A stretch of DNA of 21,342 nt from DASYSA01 sp036003885 (GCA_036003885.1 DASYSA010000327.1:1-21342), one strand, 5' to 3'; numbered from the stretch's first letter, positions 9,320 through 16,505 are shown. Notes: generated by a model not told the origin, from the sequence alone. A program made the numbers and translations.

Positions 9320-9900
9320 ATAACCTCCGTAGTCTTATCTATCGCCTGAGCCGTTCCTGCTTTACGACGCCGCGAATAGCTAAGCTGAATTGTAAAAGAT
9401 CCGTTGCGGTGCAAACCGCAAAGCGGCCAGCTGCCATCGCCCAGACATTTATGAAGAGTAACTCGCCCGGGTCGCCTGAGGAGTAAGCCCCCCAAACATC
9501 GAACCGTCTAAGCTCCGGTTGTGCTTACCGGCTCGTTGCTGCTGGTCGTTTGACCGGCCTTCATTATATCCAAATCGTCCAGATTTGCTATTCGTTTGGT
9601 AATAAGGTGGAAATTCTCGCATCGCCGAGCACTGCGGCCCGAGAAAAGTGTTGATCGCTTATCGCTAATCGGGAATAATCGTTCTGTAGCCCCGGCCCGG
9701 CGATCCGTAACTCGAGGCCGAAGCCGGCCCCTGGTCCATTCGGACGTGTGCCCCTTTCATTCTTCACTTTGAGGTCAGTCCCGGAGTTGGTGAGTATTAA
9801 CGACAGGCCGCAGTAGACGCCTGGCATCGAGCGGCCCTCGGTTGGCTGCTGCGAAGTCAAACCCTGGGTGTTCTTATTCGTGAAGCTGCGAGGACAATAA
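9320..9900. other. 581-bp divergent spacer without a convincing gene
   Basis: This spacer lies between the PIN/TRAM gene (minus strand) and the response regulator gene (plus strand), so promoters for both must be here, though I see no clear -35/-10 pair. It holds several small hairpins. One at 9404-9421 has a 7-bp stem (TTGCGGT/ACCGCAA) and a GCAA loop. Another has arms TTCTCG/CGAGAA near 9614-9646. A short heptamer array lies at 9650-9680. Open frames crossing it on the minus strand have no recognisable protein features and run into the response regulator gene in antisense. Confidence 0.6.
9650..9680. repeat. Short heptamer array C (GCTNATC units)
   Basis: Three 7-nt units (GTTGATC, GCTTATC, GCTAATC) are followed by a stretched, decayed copy, GGGAATAATC. 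The period matches the other arrays in the window but the unit differs. Confidence 0.55.
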
Positions 9901-10320
9901 ATGGCGCGCAAAAGAATTTTGCTGGTCGATGACGCAAAGACGAGCATCATGATGGAACAGATGATCCTAAGCCGGGGCACTTATGATTTCTTGACAGCGA
10001 AGGATGGTCTGGAAGCCGTTGAAACGGCCATACGAGAGCGGCCGGACTTGATTCTGATGGACATAATGATGCCGAAGATGGATGGGCTCGAGGCTTGCCG
10101 GCAACTAAAGGAGCGGGACGAGACTAAGCAGATCCCGATCATAATGGTTACCACCAGAGGTGAAGCGGAGAGTGTTGAGAAGGGATTCAAGAGCGGCTGC
10201 TGCGACTATGTTGCCAAGCCGATCAACAGTAACGAATTGCTTTCAAAGGTCAGAAAACATTTGGGGGAGCTAGAACAATACGGAAAGGGATCTTCTGATG
10301 AACAAAGACGCAGCGGATAG
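9901..10320 (+). CDS. Single-domain response regulator (CheY/PilH-like)
   Basis: The 139-residue protein is a receiver domain only, with no output domain. Visible receiver residues are Asp10/Asp11 in LLVDDAK, the phospho-acceptor Asp54 in ILMDIMMPKMDG, Thr84/Thr85 in IMVTTRG and Lys106 in YVAKPIN. A charged tail of about 20 residues follows. AGGA lies 6 nt upstream of the ATG. The gene overlaps the next one by 23 nt, so the two products are likely made together. No histidine kinase gene is nearby, so the phosphodonor is unknown; chemotaxis- or pilus-type signalling is a guess. Confidence 0.93.
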   Translation: MARKRILLVDDAKTSIMMEQMILSRGTYDFLTAKDGLEAVETAIRERPDLILMDIMMPKMDGLEACRQLKERDETKQIPIIMVTTRGEAESVEKGFKSGCCDYVAKPINSNELLSKVRKHLGELEQYGKGSSDEQRRSG

Positions 10321-11062
10321 GGATACCTACGTTCAACGAGTACGGGAGGGAACGCGGCAGTACATTCAGGAGCTTCTGACTGAAAATGAGAAACTCCGCT
10401 TGTTTGTCGCCACGATCGAGGGGGAGAAAGTGCGGCTGGAGGAGCAGGTGGGATTGCTCCGTGAAGAGCTCGACAGTCATCAGTATCAAGCGGCCCAGCT
10501 ACAGGATCAACTCGCACATATCGAGGAAGAGAATCAGCGCTTTTCCGAAAAGTACGTCGAAGTTGAGCAACACAACGCGAACCTGGCGAACCTCTATGTC
10601 GCGAGTTATCGGTTGCATTCGACCCTGAACAGGCAGGAAGTGCTCGATACCATTCAGGAGATCATCATTAACCTGATCGGTTCGGAGGAGCTTGGAATCT
10701 TCGAGCTGCAGCCCGGACACACCTCCCTGGAGCTCGTTTCATCATTCGGCATCGAGCCCGAACGTTATCGGCATATTGCACTGGGCTCGGGACTCATAGG
10801 GAAGGTTGCTCAGTCCGGCGAGACCTACCTCGAGGAATCGTCAAACGGAAGCGGCAACGTTCCGACGGTAGACGAGGACCATCTGACTTCGTGCATCCCG
10901 TTGAAGGTGGACGGTAGAGTGACCGGCGCAATCGCAATCTTCCGACTCCTGCAGCAAAAGAACGGTCTGCAGGAAGTCGACTATGAGCTATTCCATCTGC
11001 TCGCGACACACGCGGCGACAGCGCTCTATTGTTCAAGGGTCCTGGTCGGAGTCAATCTCTGA
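10298..11062 (+). CDS. Coiled-coil GAF-domain protein
   Basis: The 254-residue protein is predicted to be soluble. The first 100 or so residues are rich in Glu, Gln, Leu and Arg and should form a long coiled coil (ENEKLR, EEQVGLLREEL, LQDQLAHIEEE). A GAF domain follows at about 110-248, with VLDTIQEIIINLIGSEELGIFEL, IALGSGLIGKVAQSGE, SCIPLKVDGRVTGAIAIF and the closing FHLLATHAATAL. There is no kinase, GGDEF or DNA-binding domain, so it probably senses a ligand or scaffolds partners. The start (ATG, 10298) lies inside the response regulator gene, with AAAGGGA upstream. This overlap suggests that the two proteins work together. Confidence 0.85.
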   Translation: MNKDAADRDTYVQRVREGTRQYIQELLTENEKLRLFVATIEGEKVRLEEQVGLLREELDSHQYQAAQLQDQLAHIEEENQRFSEKYVEVEQHNANLANLYVASYRLHSTLNRQEVLDTIQEIIINLIGSEELGIFELQPGHTSLELVSSFGIEPERYRHIALGSGLIGKVAQSGETYLEESSNGSGNVPTVDEDHLTSCIPLKVDGRVTGAIAIFRLLQQKNGLQEVDYELFHLLATHAATALYCSRVLVGVNL

Positions 11063-11379
11063 TGAAGATATCCGTCGTGCCAGGTGCTCCCCTTCTGCTT
11101 GCCGGAGTCATAGACGCTGACGAGCGGAGACTCGCTGCAGAAAGACTGTTCCAGGCTGCAACACGAATGGGGAACTTCTCCCCGGGCAGGCTGCCACACA
11201 TGAACTCTGAGAAAATCGACAGATCTACGGCCCATTCACACGATCTGTCACGGGTGACTAACAAGTTTTGTCAGAACACACGCGAAAGGCATTTCGGGGA
11301 TATCCAAATACACACACTTACAACTACCTGTGCGGGCCATGAGCATATGGCACGCGCATTGCCAATGATACAAGCGTAG
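11062..11379 (+). CDS. Possible small protein coupled to the GAF gene
   Basis: The ATG shares a base with the TGA stop of the GAF gene (TGATG at 11060-11064), a typical coupling arrangement, and opens 105 codons. The product (MKISVVPGAPLLLAGVIDAD...) has no recognised domain. Its second half is rich in His, Thr, Arg and Cys and looks less like a folded protein. The ribosome binding site is weak: GGAG about 10 nt upstream. It may be a real accessory gene, a decayed one, or chance. Confidence 0.35.
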   Translation: MKISVVPGAPLLLAGVIDADERRLAAERLFQAATRMGNFSPGRLPHMNSEKIDRSTAHSHDLSRVTNKFCQNTRERHFGDIQIHTLTTTCAGHEHMARALPMIQA

Positions 11380-11387
11380 CTTTAAAA
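11359..11387 (+). promoter_or_regulatory. Candidate promoter of the twin-hairpin RNA
   Basis: TTGCCA (11359-11364) and TTTAAA (11381-11386), 16 nt apart, form a weak sigma70-like pair. They would place the transcript start near 11393, exactly where the first hairpin begins. The match to consensus is modest (four of six in the -10), so this is suggestive only. Confidence 0.3.
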
Positions 11388-11393
11388 AGTTAC

Positions 11394-11517
11394 GCGATGG
11401 TCGGGGCAACGGGGGCTGCGTCGGCCATCGCAAAAACTGAGAAGCGACAGACAAAGTGTTACCAAAAACTGAGGGGGATGGGGCAACGGGGGCTGCGTCA
11501 TCCCTTTTGGTTTTTTT
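11394..11517 (+). ncRNA. Candidate small RNA with twin identical 20-nt loops
   Basis: Hairpin 1 has a 9-bp stem (GCGATGGTC 11394-11402 with GGCCATCGC 11423-11431, one G-T pair). Hairpin 2 has a 5-bp stem (GGGAT 11475-11479 with ATCCC 11500-11504). The stems are unrelated, yet both close exactly on the same 20-nt loop, GGGGCAACGGGGGCTGCGTC (11403-11422 and 11480-11499). Between the hairpins lie two copies of CAAAAACTGAG (11431-11441 and 11463-11473), 21 nt apart. Hairpin 2 is followed directly by TTTTGGTTTTTTT, as in an intrinsic terminator. Retention of the loop with different, internally paired stems argues for selection on an RNA. I do not recognise it as a known family. The minus strand cannot be excluded as the sense strand. 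Confidence 0.55.
11475..11517 (+). terminator. Intrinsic terminator (hairpin 2 of the candidate RNA)
   Basis: The stem GGGAT/ATCCC is followed without a gap by T4-GG-T7 (11505-11517). It would end plus-strand transcripts of the response regulator/GAF operon or of the candidate small RNA. The 20-nt loop is unusually long for a terminator. Confidence 0.6.
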
Positions 11518-11534
11518 GGCGTACAAGTTACTGA

Positions 11535-11683
11535 AGTGGAAAACCCACTGACAACCTCGACATTCAATCCTTCACCTCATATAGACGTAACCAGCTTCGA
11601 GATCAGACTCCGGGCAAAGACGCAAAGCGACGCGTCGCTGCATCCACATAGCCGACATCGGCGAGACCAGGGTTGCAGTCCCT
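11535..11683 (+). other. Structured region with a c-di-GMP-I (GEMM)-like core
   Basis: Positions 11612-11628 read GGGCAAAGACGCAAAGC, the two conserved core segments of the GEMM-I aptamer directly joined without the helix that normally separates them. CCAGGGTTGC at 11667-11676 resembles the aptamer's 3' segment. Small hairpins lie around and between them: AGTGG/CCACT (11535-11549), a 14-bp palindrome (11626-11639), GCCG/CGGC (11651-11662) and AGGG/CCCT (11669-11683). No plus-strand gene follows; the next gene is antisense. This is either a degenerate riboswitch, a variant, or a coincidence. Confidence 0.25.
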
Positions 11684-11689
11684 CCCTCA

Positions 11690-13135
11690 CTATCCCGCTC
11701 GGCCGTCGAGCCCAAAGAGTTTTCTAATGCGATTGTACGCGGGCAGCACAAGACGGTACTTAATCGGTCCGTAGCGGCTGACGATTCGCCAACCCAACGA
11801 GCCTGTTATTCGGTTTATGTGGGCCTCTGAAATCGCCAATTGAGCCTGCACTGAGCTCAACCGATTCTGCGTGACCCTCAGCTGCGCCTCTTCCGCGATC
11901 GACTCGTTCTGAGTCAGGGTTTCCGCAGCATTGCTGGGTGCCGTGCGGGTCTGCCACTCCGCCGAGAGTTCTTCAGCCTCGCTAATGCGGCTTGTGGAGT
12001 CCACGTTTCCAAGCTGCGACTGCTCCTCTAGCGTGTTGCGCGCTCCTGACGGCTCGGCGTGCTGGCTGGGTCTGGTCTGAGCTTGCAACCAGGTCGATGC
12101 GGCGGCTGTTTGGTCTTTGAGGCGCGGCGTTAACCAACGCAGATAAGCCGATGCGGCTCGCTGTTCCTCAATCGGGTCGCTTTTTGAAGTCGATCGGAAC
12201 TCCCGGAGCACCTCGCGATAGACTTCCTCTATTTGATCTACGGCTGCCTCTCGGCCAGCCGTAGCGCGTACACGGCGTGAGACTTCGGCCGCGTCTTGCC
12301 GATCGTAAGTCGCGATACGTCGCTCAATCACCTCTTCTGAGACCTGGTCGCGCAGCGTGCGAATGCCGAAGTTCAATGAGCGGAGCCTGTCGAACTCGCC
12401 GGCTGTTACAAGCGGACCAATGCCCGTCAAATCACACAGCACGACAGCGGCTCCGACCGCAAGGCTCTCGAGAGCCGCTCGACCCTTCGCGAAGACCAGG
12501 TCGTAAGCCCCGAGCACCGACTCGGGGCGCTCCAAAGGGTTATTGGCCTTCAGCCCGACCACGTCGAGTTTGATATTCGCCCGCTCGCATACCATGCGAA
12601 TCATTCGAACGTAGCTATCCTCGGTGGCGTTGTTGCTGAACACCAGCGCCCGGTTGGGTCTCGGAGGGAGCGGGCCTCGAGCTTTGAAGCGTTCGAGGTC
12701 GACGAAGTTGAGCAACACCTTGATTCGATCTTCGGGAATCCCATGCTCGTAGACCAGACGGTCTCGACAGGTATTGTCCACGGCGACATAACGCAGAATT
12801 CGCGGGAAGCGCGGCGGCGCCTCCTCCCACGGCAGCCATCCATGACAGAAGTAAACCGCCGGGACGCCGGGGAACCGCAACAATGCAGTCATGGTTTCAA
12901 GATGGTGTTGCCCGTGAATGATGTCAGGCGCGATGGCGATTGAATCCAGGTCGTCGATAACTGGAATCGTCTCGGACCGGAGTTCGCGGGCCACCTCTCC
13001 GAGCGTCGTGCTGTAGGCGATCGGTGTGTGCCCGCGTGCGAGGAGCGACGTGGTTACATCCCGCACATAGAGCTCAGTCCCGGCCCGGCTATCGAGCGTG
13101 TTATTGGTGATCAGTATTCGCAATCCTGTGGTCAA
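11690..13135 (-). CDS. GT-B (GT4-like) glycosyltransferase
   Basis: Probably adds a sugar to a surface glycan; donor and acceptor are unknown. Of 481 residues, the first 310 or so look like a GT4-type GT-B fold: ILITNNTLDSRAGTELYVRDV at the N-terminus, VAVDNTCRDRLVYEHGIPEDRIKVLLNFVD at 117-146, and the donor-side region GRAALESLAVGAAVVLCD at 218-235. Residues about 320-440 are polar, Gln/Ala/Glu-rich and probably extended or coiled. The tail has SLGWRIVSRYGPIKYRLVLP (446-465), a type of ending seen in many glycan-assembly transferases. The start is TTG at 13135, overlapping the deacetylase stop (TTGA), with GTGGAG 8 nt upstream; a second TTG four codons on is possible. Confidence 0.85.
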   Translation of the reverse strand: MTTGLRILITNNTLDSRAGTELYVRDVTTSLLARGHTPIAYSTTLGEVARELRSETIPVIDDLDSIAIAPDIIHGQHHLETMTALLRFPGVPAVYFCHGWLPWEEAPPRFPRILRYVAVDNTCRDRLVYEHGIPEDRIKVLLNFVDLERFKARGPLPPRPNRALVFSNNATEDSYVRMIRMVCERANIKLDVVGLKANNPLERPESVLGAYDLVFAKGRAALESLAVGAAVVLCDLTGIGPLVTAGEFDRLRSLNFGIRTLRDQVSEEVIERRIATYDRQDAAEVSRRVRATAGREAAVDQIEEVYREVLREFRSTSKSDPIEEQRAASAYLRWLTPRLKDQTAAASTWLQAQTRPSQHAEPSGARNTLEEQSQLGNVDSTSRISEAEELSAEWQTRTAPSNAAETLTQNESIAEEAQLRVTQNRLSSVQAQLAISEAHINRITGSLGWRIVSRYGPIKYRLVLPAYNRIRKLFGLDGRAG

Positions 13136-13965
13136 CTCCTGTGCTCCACGTAGGAATCCAGGGCTTCGAAGAGAGGGACCATGTGTTGGCGATGGCGGAG
13201 CACATGTTTGTAATAGCCCTCGAAAACCTGCCTCTCGCCGTACTGTTCATAGAATGGGGGCTCATCGAAGTGGCCGGCGTCGAAAGACGAGTTGTCCACC
13301 GGCCGCAGGTATTCGACTTGAAAAGCTTCGGCGCCGAACGAACCTAGCGCGTGGCCGACATCCCTGGTTAACTCCGGATATGCGAACGCTGCAGCCAGCT
13401 TTTGACTGTGAGTGTTCTCTTCCAGCCTCAGGGAGATTGTCCGATCTGCCGCGCCGGCGGTGGAAGGGTGGCCCACCACCAGGAAATCGAAATTAGCGAT
13501 TTCATGGCTGTGCCGGCGTCTTGCCAGTTCTACGGCCGCGTTGATAACAATCCTGCAAACATCGTGCGCCGGGTTGTAACCCTCGATTGCATCGCCGACA
13601 ACGTAGGCGAACCCATCCTTCACCAACTCGCGGGTAAGTTCTTCAACAAGGTTGGTGAATGCTTGAAAATCGCGCTCGAGCACCGCTCGATATATGTCGA
13701 TGTCTGTGAACCGTCCATAGATGCCGCCGAACGCCACGCCAGCCTCTGTTCCAAGCTTCGTCGTTGCACTCAACCTGGAGCGTCCCGTACGTCCGGAACC
13801 GTCAGTTAGAACGAAGACCGTCGGCCGGGCCAATCGCAACCAACCATAGACTCTCAACTCGTGGCCGGGGTGTGCCACAACCAGCGCTGCCTTGCCGCGG
13901 AGGGCCGGAATTGAGTTAAATTCATGTGCTGATACAGGGGATGTCACAGGCGAGAGCGGTTTCAT
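13132..13965 (-). CDS. PIG-L (LmbE)-like deacetylase
   Basis: The PIG-L family removes N-acetyl groups from sugars using zinc. Here the 277-residue product carries VVAHPGHE (residues 29-36), where the usual motif is AHPDDE, followed by VFVLTDGSGRTGRSRL at 50-65. A second motif, GDAIEGYNPAHD, lies at 124-135. The first motif keeps His32 and Glu36 but replaces the two aspartates with Gly34 and His35. I recall this form from a subgroup in exopolysaccharide loci, but activity is not assured. The start is the ATG at 13965. The downstream glycosyltransferase gene overlaps by 4 nt, so both likely act on the same glycan. Confidence 0.78.
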   Translation of the reverse strand: MKPLSPVTSPVSAHEFNSIPALRGKAALVVAHPGHELRVYGWLRLARPTVFVLTDGSGRTGRSRLSATTKLGTEAGVAFGGIYGRFTDIDIYRAVLERDFQAFTNLVEELTRELVKDGFAYVVGDAIEGYNPAHDVCRIVINAAVELARRRHSHEIANFDFLVVGHPSTAGAADRTISLRLEENTHSQKLAAAFAYPELTRDVGHALGSFGAEAFQVEYLRPVDNSSFDAGHFDEPPFYEQYGERQVFEGYYKHVLRHRQHMVPLFEALDSYVEHRS

Positions 13966-14079
13966 CAGAATCTCACGATCAACAATGCATCACAGTGGCA
14001 ATAATTCACAAGCAAAAAAGAGAAACGAGGTAATCTCGAGGCAGATTTCCGAGGTGCTCGTGACGACCTGTTGGCGATT

Positions 14080-15459
14080 CTAGAACATCGCCTCGAGCGC
14101 TTCAACTACATTGCGCACTCCGATCACTTCAATTCCATCGTCATATTCAAGCCCCGTGATATTGCCCTGAGGCATGATGCATCGAGTGAAGCCCATTGAA
14201 TAGGCTTCTCGCACTCGAACCGACGCGTGACTCGTCGCTCGGACCTCGCCCGCCAGCCCCACCTCTCCGAAGACTGCCTTGCCCGCGTCGATAGTGAGGT
14301 TCCGGAAGCTCGATGCGATCGCCGAAACGATACCCAGATCAGCAGCCGGCTCATCAATCGTCATTCCTCCGGCTACGTTGACGAAGACATCATCCCCCAG
14401 CACATTCATTCCCACCCGCTTTTCGAGCATTGCCATCAGGAGGGCCACGCGATTCACATCGACTCCCTGCGTCATGCGACGGCCGGTTCCATACTTGTTC
14501 GAAGTTACGAGCGCCTGAATCTCAACCAGCAAAGGGCGGGTGCCTTCCACGCATGCCGTGACCACGGAGCCCGACGCCCCTATAGGCCGTTCGTTCAGGA
14601 AAAGCCCTGACGGGTTCAGCACCGGCATAAGGCCGTGCCCGGTCATTTCAAAGACTCCAAGCTCGTTGGCTGCGCCGAATCGGTTCTTAACTGCACGAAT
14701 GATCCGATGGTTGTGGTGGCGTTCGCCTTCGAAGTAGAGAACGGTGTCGACCATGTGCTCGAGGGTCTTCGGTCCAGCTATAGTGCCATCTTTGGTCACA
14801 TGTCCTATAAGAAAGACAGGTATGGTGCGATTCTTGGCGAGCATCAGGAATTGGCCGGCGACCTCCCGCACCTGCGACACTGAACCGGGCGCCGACTCGA
14901 GCTTGGTCGAGAAGACTGTTTGTACCGAGTCGACCACGATGGCCTGCGGATCGAGGCGGTCTATCTCTTCGAAGATTCGTTCGAGACAGGTCTCTGGAAG
15001 CAGGAAAAGTCCTTTCGGACGGATGCCCAGTCGCTCGCCTCGCAGCTTGATTTGGCGTTCGCTCTCTTCGCCCGACACATACAACACTTTCCCACAGTTC
15101 TGACTCAGCTTGTCTGCCACTTCGAGCAGAAGAGTGCTCTTGCCTATGCCGGGATCACCCCCAATCAGCACAAGCGAGCCGGGCACAATTCCACCTCCGA
15201 GAACTCGATCGAATTCCTCTATACCCGAGCTCTGGCGGGCGTCGTCCTGGCTTGCGATCTCCTCGTAGGCTACCGGGTGAATCTCTCGCATGCGAAAAAG
15301 ACCGCCGCGTTGGGAGCCCTGAGATTGCGCCGGCGCGCTCCTTTCTTCAACGAGTGAATTCCAGTCACCGCAGTCGGGACACTTGCCAAGCCATCTCGGC
15401 TGCTGGGCGCCGCACGACTGACAAGCGTAGACGGTTTTGGAGGCCTTCGATTTTGCCAT
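14080..15459 (-). CDS. radA: DNA repair protein RadA (Sms)
   Basis: RadA is a RecA-like ATPase/helicase that helps process recombination intermediates. The 459 residues match the family. There is an N-terminal zinc finger (Cys13, Cys16, Cys27, Cys30), Walker A GGDPGIGKST at 100-109, and Walker B in AIVVDSVQT. The RadA-specific KNRFG is at 258-262, and a C-terminal Lon-protease-like domain contains the GEVGLAGEVRATSH stretch. The start is the ATG at 15459. It lies 29 nt after the CPBP-like gene in the same direction. In Bacillus radA lies near yacL-ispD-ispF; here the two groups are about 5 kb apart. Confidence 0.97.
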   Translation of the reverse strand: MAKSKASKTVYACQSCGAQQPRWLGKCPDCGDWNSLVEERSAPAQSQGSQRGGLFRMREIHPVAYEEIASQDDARQSSGIEEFDRVLGGGIVPGSLVLIGGDPGIGKSTLLLEVADKLSQNCGKVLYVSGEESERQIKLRGERLGIRPKGLFLLPETCLERIFEEIDRLDPQAIVVDSVQTVFSTKLESAPGSVSQVREVAGQFLMLAKNRTIPVFLIGHVTKDGTIAGPKTLEHMVDTVLYFEGERHHNHRIIRAVKNRFGAANELGVFEMTGHGLMPVLNPSGLFLNERPIGASGSVVTACVEGTRPLLVEIQALVTSNKYGTGRRMTQGVDVNRVALLMAMLEKRVGMNVLGDDVFVNVAGGMTIDEPAADLGIVSAIASSFRNLTIDAGKAVFGEVGLAGEVRATSHASVRVREAYSMGFTRCIMPQGNITGLEYDDGIEVIGVRNVVEALEAMF

Positions 15460-15488
15460 CGATTTCCGTGAAATCAGGGTTGACCAGT

Positions 15489-16208
15489 CTATCTTAGAAA
15501 GTAGTTATACCCTACGACCATGTTCTTAAGCATCCAGCCGGGCAGTGAGTTCGCAAGGAACGCGCTTGCGACCGCGTGCGTCAGAGCGTTAGAGAAGAGA
15601 TTGGGTTCGTGCTGATATTCGCGCGCCCACAGGTAGCCGCCGGCTGCGCACGCGATCATCAGAACAGGATTCGGGAGGTGCAGAAGAGAGAAGAGCGCCG
15701 CGGTTGCAAGTATGCCTGGAAGTCCGTCTCCAAGGATTAATCGGAGGCGGCGGCCGACAAATGCGAGCAGCATATACTGCTGGAGCAGAGCCCACACGGG
15801 TACGAACAACAACATAGAGAAAAACTTCTTTTCAAACTTAGGCGCGCCGAATTCGAATCCGACAAGAAGCACCAGCAGCACGAACAGAGCCAGCGGTATC
15901 GCAAGCGATTTCAAGACACGCAGGAGATTGTCAAATCTCAGTCCCAACTCGCGGGCGCTAACCCCATCTCGCACGTAAGAATAACCCAGCAGGAACGCTA
16001 TCATGAGGGCGATGGCGGCATAAGCAAGGCGGGAGTGAGGCACAATCGGCACAATCCACATCATTACTTCGATGAGGAGAACCAGGATGCCCAGTTCGAT
16101 CGCGGCTCTCCTGCCGGACCGCGTCCTGGGATGAGAAGCGGCGTCCTGCGAGGGTGCAACAGGAGCAACCCCGCGCATAGCGTCTATTGTTTCGCCCGGC
16201 GTTGTCAT
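15489..16208 (-). CDS. CPBP-family membrane protein with altered motif 1
   Basis: The 239-residue product has several hydrophobic segments (about 38-55, 62-78, 101-120, 131-150, 164-178, 181-195) and the layout of the CPBP (CAAX protease/bacteriocin-processing) family. Motif 2 is FSLLH (Phe173, His177) and motif 3 contains His211 in LTHAVAS. Motif 1, normally EExxxR, reads QQYMLL (Gln143, Gln144, Leu148), so both catalytic glutamates and the arginine are missing. It may be non-proteolytic. The start is set at the ATG at 16208; the frame is open for 42 codons upstream, but those look like spacer. It is first in a minus-strand run with radA. Confidence 0.75.
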   Translation of the reverse strand: MTTPGETIDAMRGVAPVAPSQDAASHPRTRSGRRAAIELGILVLLIEVMMWIVPIVPHSRLAYAAIALMIAFLLGYSYVRDGVSARELGLRFDNLLRVLKSLAIPLALFVLLVLLVGFEFGAPKFEKKFFSMLLFVPVWALLQQYMLLAFVGRRLRLILGDGLPGILATAALFSLLHLPNPVLMIACAAGGYLWAREYQHEPNLFSNALTHAVASAFLANSLPGWMLKNMVVGYNYFLR

Positions 16209-16410
16209 TGGTGTTGAGATTCTAGCCTGAGCTTGTGATGAGAACAAATGTGCCCGGAACCTGAAGGCGCCACGAGGGCACGCCTGCGGCAGTCTATTCC
16301 GGCCTGGATGGCTGATACGCGCAAATTGAATCAAAAGCCAGCGCCACCTGCGACGTTTGCGTTAAACACGCAAGAATCCGCGCCTCGGCTCATTCGTCTA
16401 GAGTGGACAA

Positions 16411-16435
16411 CCAATAGAATCAATGTGGCTATTGG
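16411..16435. promoter_or_regulatory. Operator-like inverted repeat over the -35 region
   Basis: CCAATAG (16411-16417) and CTATTGG (16429-16435) are perfect 7-bp inverted arms around an 11-nt spacer. The right arm overlaps the candidate -35 (TTGGTA, 16432-16437) of the promoter ahead of the M1-like gene, so a bound dimeric regulator would block or alter polymerase binding. Confidence 0.4.
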
Positions 16436-16462
16436 TACTGCCGGTGAACGCGGTGCTATAAT
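16432..16462 (+). promoter_or_regulatory. Extended -10 promoter of the M1-like gene
   Basis: TGCTATAAT at 16454-16462 is a perfect extended -10 element (TGn plus TATAAT). A poor -35, TTGGTA at 16432-16437, lies 19 nt upstream; extended -10 promoters tolerate this. The predicted start near 16469 gives a leader of about 37 nt before the ATG. Confidence 0.65.
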
Positions 16463-16505
16463 TTTTCATCCCAGTAAACCGATCCCCTGAAGGGAAGGGA
16501 ATAGA

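Noticed and set aside
9404..9428. Second GEMM-like string (GCAAACCGCAAAGC) in the large spacer
   Set aside because: The segment folds into a simple 7-bp hairpin with a GCAA loop, so the resemblance to the riboswitch core is explained by that inverted repeat, and no matching 3' segment at proper distance is convincing.
9588..9980. Minus-strand open frame of 130 codons
   Set aside because: It starts antisense within the response regulator gene, runs through a heptamer array, and has no domain or Shine-Dalgarno.
12277..12573. Plus-strand open frame inside the glycosyltransferase gene
   Set aside because: It is arginine- and proline-rich, typical of antisense frames in GC-rich genes, and has no independent support.
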